Made by a program: the position numbers and the translations under genes
The notes under the pieces: generated by a model
Databases searched by the model: none
What the model was told of the DNA's origin: nothing
Seen by the model: only the letters and a program-made list of their open reading frames with translations
Shown here: one piece after another, positions 57,702 through 64,000 of the stretch
Layout of the letters: the number at the start of each line of letters is the position of its first letter
Numbering within the stretch: position 1 is the stretch's first letter
Source: Cupriavidus taiwanensis LMG 19424
GTDB taxonomy: Bacteria > Pseudomonadota > Gammaproteobacteria > Burkholderiales > Burkholderiaceae
NCBI RefSeq assembly: GCF_000069785.1
Contig: NC_010528.1
Coordinates: forward strand, 3,051,501-3,115,500
Reading direction: 5' to 3'
DNA length: 64,000 bases

Positions 57702-58931
57702 TTACTTGCCTTCGCTCTGCGGCCAGCGCGCCATCAGCGTGTTCGACGGCAGGGTCTCGTCCAGCAGCTTGCGCGCGGTCTCAACCCCTGCCACCGGCAA
57801 GCCTGCCGGATCCAGCTTGCCGATCTGCACCAGCACGCTGGCCTGGTCCCAGTAGATGTGTTCGTGATAAAGCTTGTCGCCGCGGAACTTGACGATGGCA
57901 ATCAGCGGAATCTCCACGCGCTTGCCGGTCGGCGGCACGCCGGGCAGCATCCAGTCGATTTCGCAGGTATGGGTGAAGCAGAACAGCAGCTCGTCGACGA
58001 TCTGCGTGGCGCCGACCGTGCGCGACAGCGGAATCAGCGTCGTGTCCGGCGGATTGCTGTGCACGAAGTGGTGCTGGTAGAAGCGACGCAGCTGCGCGTG
58101 GCCGACACCGCCGGTCATGGTCGGGATATGGTTCACGTAAGGCTGCGCCACCATCGTCGCCATGGTCGCATCGACATCGCGGGTGGCGAATTCATATTCG
58201 CAGTGCTTGTCCCACAGCGCCGAAAAGTCGTAGTGCGGCCCCATCTCGCGCCGCAGCGCGGCGATCGCGCGCTGATGCGCCATCAGTGCCGAGGGCTTGT
58301 CGAAGTGCTCGCCGCCGGCACGCGCGAAGGCGTGATCGACGCCGGGGTAGACATAGACCTCGATGTTGTCGCGGCCGGCCAGGGCTTCGCGAATCGCCGC
58401 CTGCGCCTGCGGCGGGCAGAAGCCGTCCTTTTCGGCGATATGCAGCACGAGGCGGCCGCGCACGTTGCCGGCTTCCTCCAGGGCATGCTCGATGCCGACG
58501 CCGTAGTACGCCACCGCGCAGGCCACGTCGGGCAGGCGGCAGGCCGCCAGGTAGGCCAGCTTGCCGCCCAGGCAGAAGCCCAGCACGCCGGTCTGCCCGG
58601 CGCATTCGGGCCGCGCACGCAACGTTTCCAACGCAGCGCCCACATCCTGCACGCCCTTCGCTTCGTCGAATTGCTGATAGAGGCCGAGCGCGCGCTGGAA
58701 GTCCTCGCCGCGATCGGTCAGTTCGATGCCGGGCGCGAGGCGCCAGAACAGGTCGGGAACCAGCACCGTGTAACCCTCTTCAGCGTAATAGTCGGCGACC
58801 TGCCGCATGGTGGCATTGACGCCGAAGATCTCCTGGCACAGCACGATGCCGGGGCCCTTGCCTGCCGCCGGGGTAGCGAGATAGCCGCTGAAACTGCCTT
58901 CGGGGGTCTGGATCTGGATGGTCTGGCCCAT
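57702..58931 (-). CDS. iifA: Dienelactone hydrolase-SnoaL-like fusion protein (IifA type)
   Basis: The 409-residue protein has two domains. Residues 1-230 are an alpha/beta-hydrolase of the dienelactone hydrolase type with a complete triad: Cys120 (GFCLGG), Asp169 (AEKDGF) and His200 (VDHAF). Residues about 235-395 are a SnoaL/NTF2-like domain (TMTGGVGHAQLRRFYQHHF, VDELLFCFTHTCEIDWMLPG, VKFRGDKLYHEHIYWDQAS). In Acinetobacter, IifA is described as making anthranilate from the oxidised indole and as resembling cofactor-independent oxygenases, which share this hydrolase fold. The ATG at 58931 has AAGGAG 8 bases upstream. It is the first gene of the operon. Confidence 0.85.
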   Translation of the reverse strand: MGQTIQIQTPEGSFSGYLATPAAGKGPGIVLCQEIFGVNATMRQVADYYAEEGYTVLVPDLFWRLAPGIELTDRGEDFQRALGLYQQFDEAKGVQDVGAALETLRARPECAGQTGVLGFCLGGKLAYLAACRLPDVACAVAYYGVGIEHALEEAGNVRGRLVLHIAEKDGFCPPQAQAAIREALAGRDNIEVYVYPGVDHAFARAGGEHFDKPSALMAHQRAIAALRREMGPHYDFSALWDKHCEYEFATRDVDATMATMVAQPYVNHIPTMTGGVGHAQLRRFYQHHFVHSNPPDTTLIPLSRTVGATQIVDELLFCFTHTCEIDWMLPGVPPTGKRVEIPLIAIVKFRGDKLYHEHIYWDQASVLVQIGKLDPAGLPVAGVETARKLLDETLPSNTLMARWPQSEGK

Positions 58932-59028
58932 GGCCTGCGCTCCTTGTCGTTCTCTGTTGGCTGACAGCTGGTGAAGGGTTGCGCTGCCGTGCTGGATCCC
59001 ATGATGGTGGCTCCGCACCGCAGCAAAC

Positions 59029-59050
59029 TAGCCGCTGGCTGCAGCGGCTA
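59029..59050. promoter_or_regulatory. Inverted repeat in the iifA-iifR divergent region, candidate operator
   Basis: TAGCCGCTG and CAGCGGCTA are perfect 9-bp arms around a 4-base spacer. They lie about 100 bases upstream of iifA and 160 upstream of iifR, in a 279-base gap (58932-59210). A TATAGT (59116-59121) on the plus strand may be the -10 box of iifR. AraC-type regulators more often bind direct repeats, so the operator role is only a guess. Confidence 0.4.
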
Positions 59051-59210
59051 TCCGATTAGTGCAGGAAAGTCAGGCTTCGGTCAACGCAAGGCCGGGGTCG
59101 CGCGGATCGATCCGCTATAGTGGTTGCGTGGACCATGCTGCGCGCATGGCGCCCCGGCCCGCCGCCGTGGACGCCAGCCAGCGCCGCGGCCACGCCAGAG
59201 GAGCGAGACC

Positions 59211-60224
59211 ATGATGCAGCTGCCCCCGACTGCCCGCGCGCCGGCACCGCTGGCGCATGCCCTGCTGCACGATGCCGGGCGGCAGGTGTTCGCCTCGACC
59301 GACCTCGGGCAGACGCGCGCGGCCGTGGGCAAGGTCTTCAAGCCTCACCGGCTCGATATCCGCGGGACCAGCCTGTCGGCCCGCATGCATCACGCCCCGC
59401 TGGGGGCGGTGTCGCTGAACCGGCTCGCCTACGGGGCCGATGTCACGATCGACCCGGGCCCGCTCGGCGACTTCCTGCTGGTGCAGATGCCGCTCAGCGG
59501 CCACGCCGAAATCCGTTGCGGCGCGCAGCAGATCGTGTCGACACCGGAGTGCGCGTCCGTGCTGACGCCCAGCGATCCGCTGCTGATGCGCTGGAGCGCG
59601 GACAACGACCAGCTGATCGTGCGCGTCGAGCGCAACGCGCTGGAGCGCGTGTGCGCCGCCTATCTCGGCCATCGCCCGGCCCTGCCGCTGCGCTTCCAGC
59701 TCGGCATGGCCTGGCGCAGCGCCGGCTGGTATGCATTGATGGAGTATCTGGTGCAGATGCTGTCGGCGGCGCCGGCAACGGCACGCCATCCGCTGACGGC
59801 GTGCCAGCTCGAGCAGCTGGTGATCGGCGCGCTGCTGACACTGCAGCCGCACAGCCTGTCGGAGGCGCTGCAGCGGCACGGCAAGCCGCTGGCGCCGCGC
59901 CATGTGAAAGTGGTCGAGGAGTATATCCACGCCCATGCCGCCGCCGCGCTGACGCCGGCGCTGCTGGCGGAAATCGCGGGGGTCAGCCTGCGCAGCCTGT
60001 ATGCGGGATTCCGCGAGCATCGCGGGCTGAGCCCGATGGCCTACCTGCGCACGATCCGGCTGGACCGGGTACGGCACGATCTGCTCAACGATGCGGCGCT
60101 GTCGTCGGTGACCGGCGCCGCGCTGCGCTGGGGCTTTACCCACCTGGGGCGCTTCAGCGCCGAATACCGGCGCGCGTTCGGCGAGTGTCCGGCGGAGACG
60201 CTGCGCCGGCGCGGCAGCGTGTAG
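59211..60224 (+). CDS. iifR: AraC-family transcriptional regulator, likely activator of iifABCD (IifR type)
   Basis: The 337-residue protein has an N-terminal AraC-binding-like domain (about 40-215) and a C-terminal pair of helix-turn-helix motifs, seen as LTPALLAEIAGVSLRSLYAGFREHRGLSPMAYLR and VTGAALRWGFTHLGRFSAEYRRAFGECP. The N-terminal domain resembles those of catabolic-operon activators that sense aromatic inducers. The ATG at 59211 is chosen for GAGGAG 7 bases upstream; a second ATG follows at once. It is transcribed away from iifA, the usual layout for a local regulator, and ends in a terminator shared with rpsJ. Confidence 0.85.
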   Translation: MMQLPPTARAPAPLAHALLHDAGRQVFASTDLGQTRAAVGKVFKPHRLDIRGTSLSARMHHAPLGAVSLNRLAYGADVTIDPGPLGDFLLVQMPLSGHAEIRCGAQQIVSTPECASVLTPSDPLLMRWSADNDQLIVRVERNALERVCAAYLGHRPALPLRFQLGMAWRSAGWYALMEYLVQMLSAAPATARHPLTACQLEQLVIGALLTLQPHSLSEALQRHGKPLAPRHVKVVEEYIHAHAAAALTPALLAEIAGVSLRSLYAGFREHRGLSPMAYLRTIRLDRVRHDLLNDAALSSVTGAALRWGFTHLGRFSAEYRRAFGECPAETLRRRGSV

Positions 60225-60258
60225 TTGCGGGCGCTGCCGTGCGGCGCGCCACCAAACA

Positions 60259-60286
60259 AAAACGGCGAACCGAGGTTCGCCGTTTT
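60259..60286. terminator. Bidirectional terminator between iifR and rpsJ
   Basis: AAAACGGCGAAC, a 4-base loop and GTTCGCCGTTTT form a 12-bp stem with T-runs both ways, only 36 bases after the rpsJ stop. It should end tuf-rpsJ transcription before the iif region. Confidence 0.93.
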
Positions 60287-60321
60287 GCTGCATCAAGCCG
60301 CGCATGCGGCCCGAAACATCG

Positions 60322-60630
60322 TTACACCTTGATCTCGACGTCCACGCCGGCCGGCAGGTCGAGCTTCATCAGCGCGTCAACCGTCTTGTCGGTCGGGTCG
60401 ACGATGTCCATCAGGCGCTGGTGAGTGCGGATCTCGAACTGATCGCGGCTGGTCTTGTTGACGTGCGGCGAACGCAGGATGTCGAAGCGCTGGATGCGGG
60501 TCGGCAGGGGCACCGGGCCCTTGACGATCGCGCCGGTACGCTTGGCGGTATCCACGATCTCGGCGGCCGACTGGTCGATCAGGCGATAGTCGAAAGCCTT
60601 CAGGCGGATACGGATCTTCTGGTTCTGCAT
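60322..60630 (-). CDS. rpsJ: 30S ribosomal protein S10
   Basis: S10 lies in the 30S head and, as NusE, takes part in antitermination. The 102-residue protein begins [20 protein letters not shown] and has [21 protein letters not shown]. It follows tuf by 77 bases, which contain a 24-bp palindrome. It is cut off from rplC by the iif cluster. Confidence 0.98.
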   Translation of the reverse strand: MQNQKIRIRLKAFDYRLIDQSAAEIVDTAKRTGAIVKGPVPLPTRIQRFDILRSPHVNKTSRDQFEIRTHQRLMDIVDPTDKTVDALMKLDLPAGVDVEIKV

Positions 60631-60674
60631 GATATTTCCTTAAAAGAGCGATTGGGCAAGCTGCCCGTTGAATG

Positions 60675-60698
60675 GGGACATGCCCGCGGGCATGTCCC
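60675..60698. repeat. 24-bp perfect palindrome between tuf and rpsJ
   Basis: GGGACATGCCCG and CGGGCATGTCCC meet with no spacer, 10 bases after the tuf stop. No T-run follows, so it is not a standard terminator. It could be an mRNA processing or stability element. Confidence 0.7.
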
Positions 60699-60707
60699 AG
60701 GAAGTGC

Positions 60708-61898
<1,191 letters not shown>

Positions 61899-61981
61899 TT
61901 TTTTCAGCTCCTAATGGAATGCAGTCTTGTCGATTCATCACGCCGCCGCGCCCGGGTGGGTCGCGGCGGCATACAGCTTAT

Positions 61982-64000
<2,019 letters not shown>

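Noticed and set aside
56028..58964. A 978-codon plus-strand frame across the iif genes
   Set aside because: It is antisense to four well-supported genes with good ribosome sites and has no recognisable domain.

Overview
The window looks like the main chromosome of a high-GC betaproteobacterium of the Burkholderiales, most likely Cupriavidus or a close Ralstonia relative. The basis is the full S10/spc/alpha ribosomal block with betaproteobacterial lengths, the pilMNOPQ-aroK-aroB-dgt-gltB-gltD order, ResB/CcsB (system II) cytochrome c maturation, a Bug-type solute receptor and an aspartate-rich HemB. The genus is inferred from protein resemblance, not from a search.

Layout. 1-3.3 kb: phospholipid-transport operon mlaFED-mlaA(-mlaC), minus strand. 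3.5-5.4 kb: a Bug receptor and a GNAT acetyltransferase. 5.4-12 kb: gltBD glutamate synthase. 12.1-12.9 kb: a REP-associated tyrosine transposase (RAYT) with flanking repeats. 12.9-21.2 kb: dgt, aroB, aroK and the type IV pilus set pilQPONM. 21.6-27.8 kb: mrcA, cyaY, the small lipoprotein gene lptM, lysA and the msrPQ methionine sulfoxide repair pair. 27.9-29.8 kb: a secreted-repeat lipoprotein, an ECF sigma factor and its anti-sigma. 30-34.3 kb: ccsB, resB and a dihaem cytochrome c4. 34.7-40.3 kb: engB, hemB, a CorA-like transporter, dsbD and cutA. 40.4-54.8 kb: the ribosomal superoperon from rplQ/rpoA back to rplC, including secY, infA and rpmJ. 55-60.2 kb: an indole-degradation cluster iifABCD with a divergent AraC-type regulator. 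60.3-64 kb: rpsJ, tuf and the 3' part of fusA.

Three things stand out. (1) The S10 operon is split. rpsJ is cut off from rplC by about 5.5 kb holding an operon that matches the iif indole-to-anthranilate pathway. A strong terminator follows rpsJ and a separate sigma70-like promoter precedes rplC, so the ribosomal genes appear to run as two transcription units. (2) Between engB and hemB, on the strand opposite both, is a compact four-hairpin small RNA of about 115 nt. One hairpin loop carries a CUCCUCCC anti-Shine-Dalgarno sequence and the gene ends in a classic terminator. It resembles the betaproteobacterial toxic sRNA class. (3) The spc promoter between rpsQ and rplN lies inside a 14-bp perfect inverted repeat.

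Functionally the window joins translation (ribosome, EF-Tu, EF-G, IF-1, EngB), protein export (SecY), envelope upkeep (Mla, PBP1A, LptM), extracytoplasmic redox chemistry (DsbD, ResB/CcsB, MsrPQ, cytochrome c4) and nitrogen/amino-acid metabolism (GltBD, LysA, AroBK). The iif genes and the RAYT are the clearest accessory pieces.
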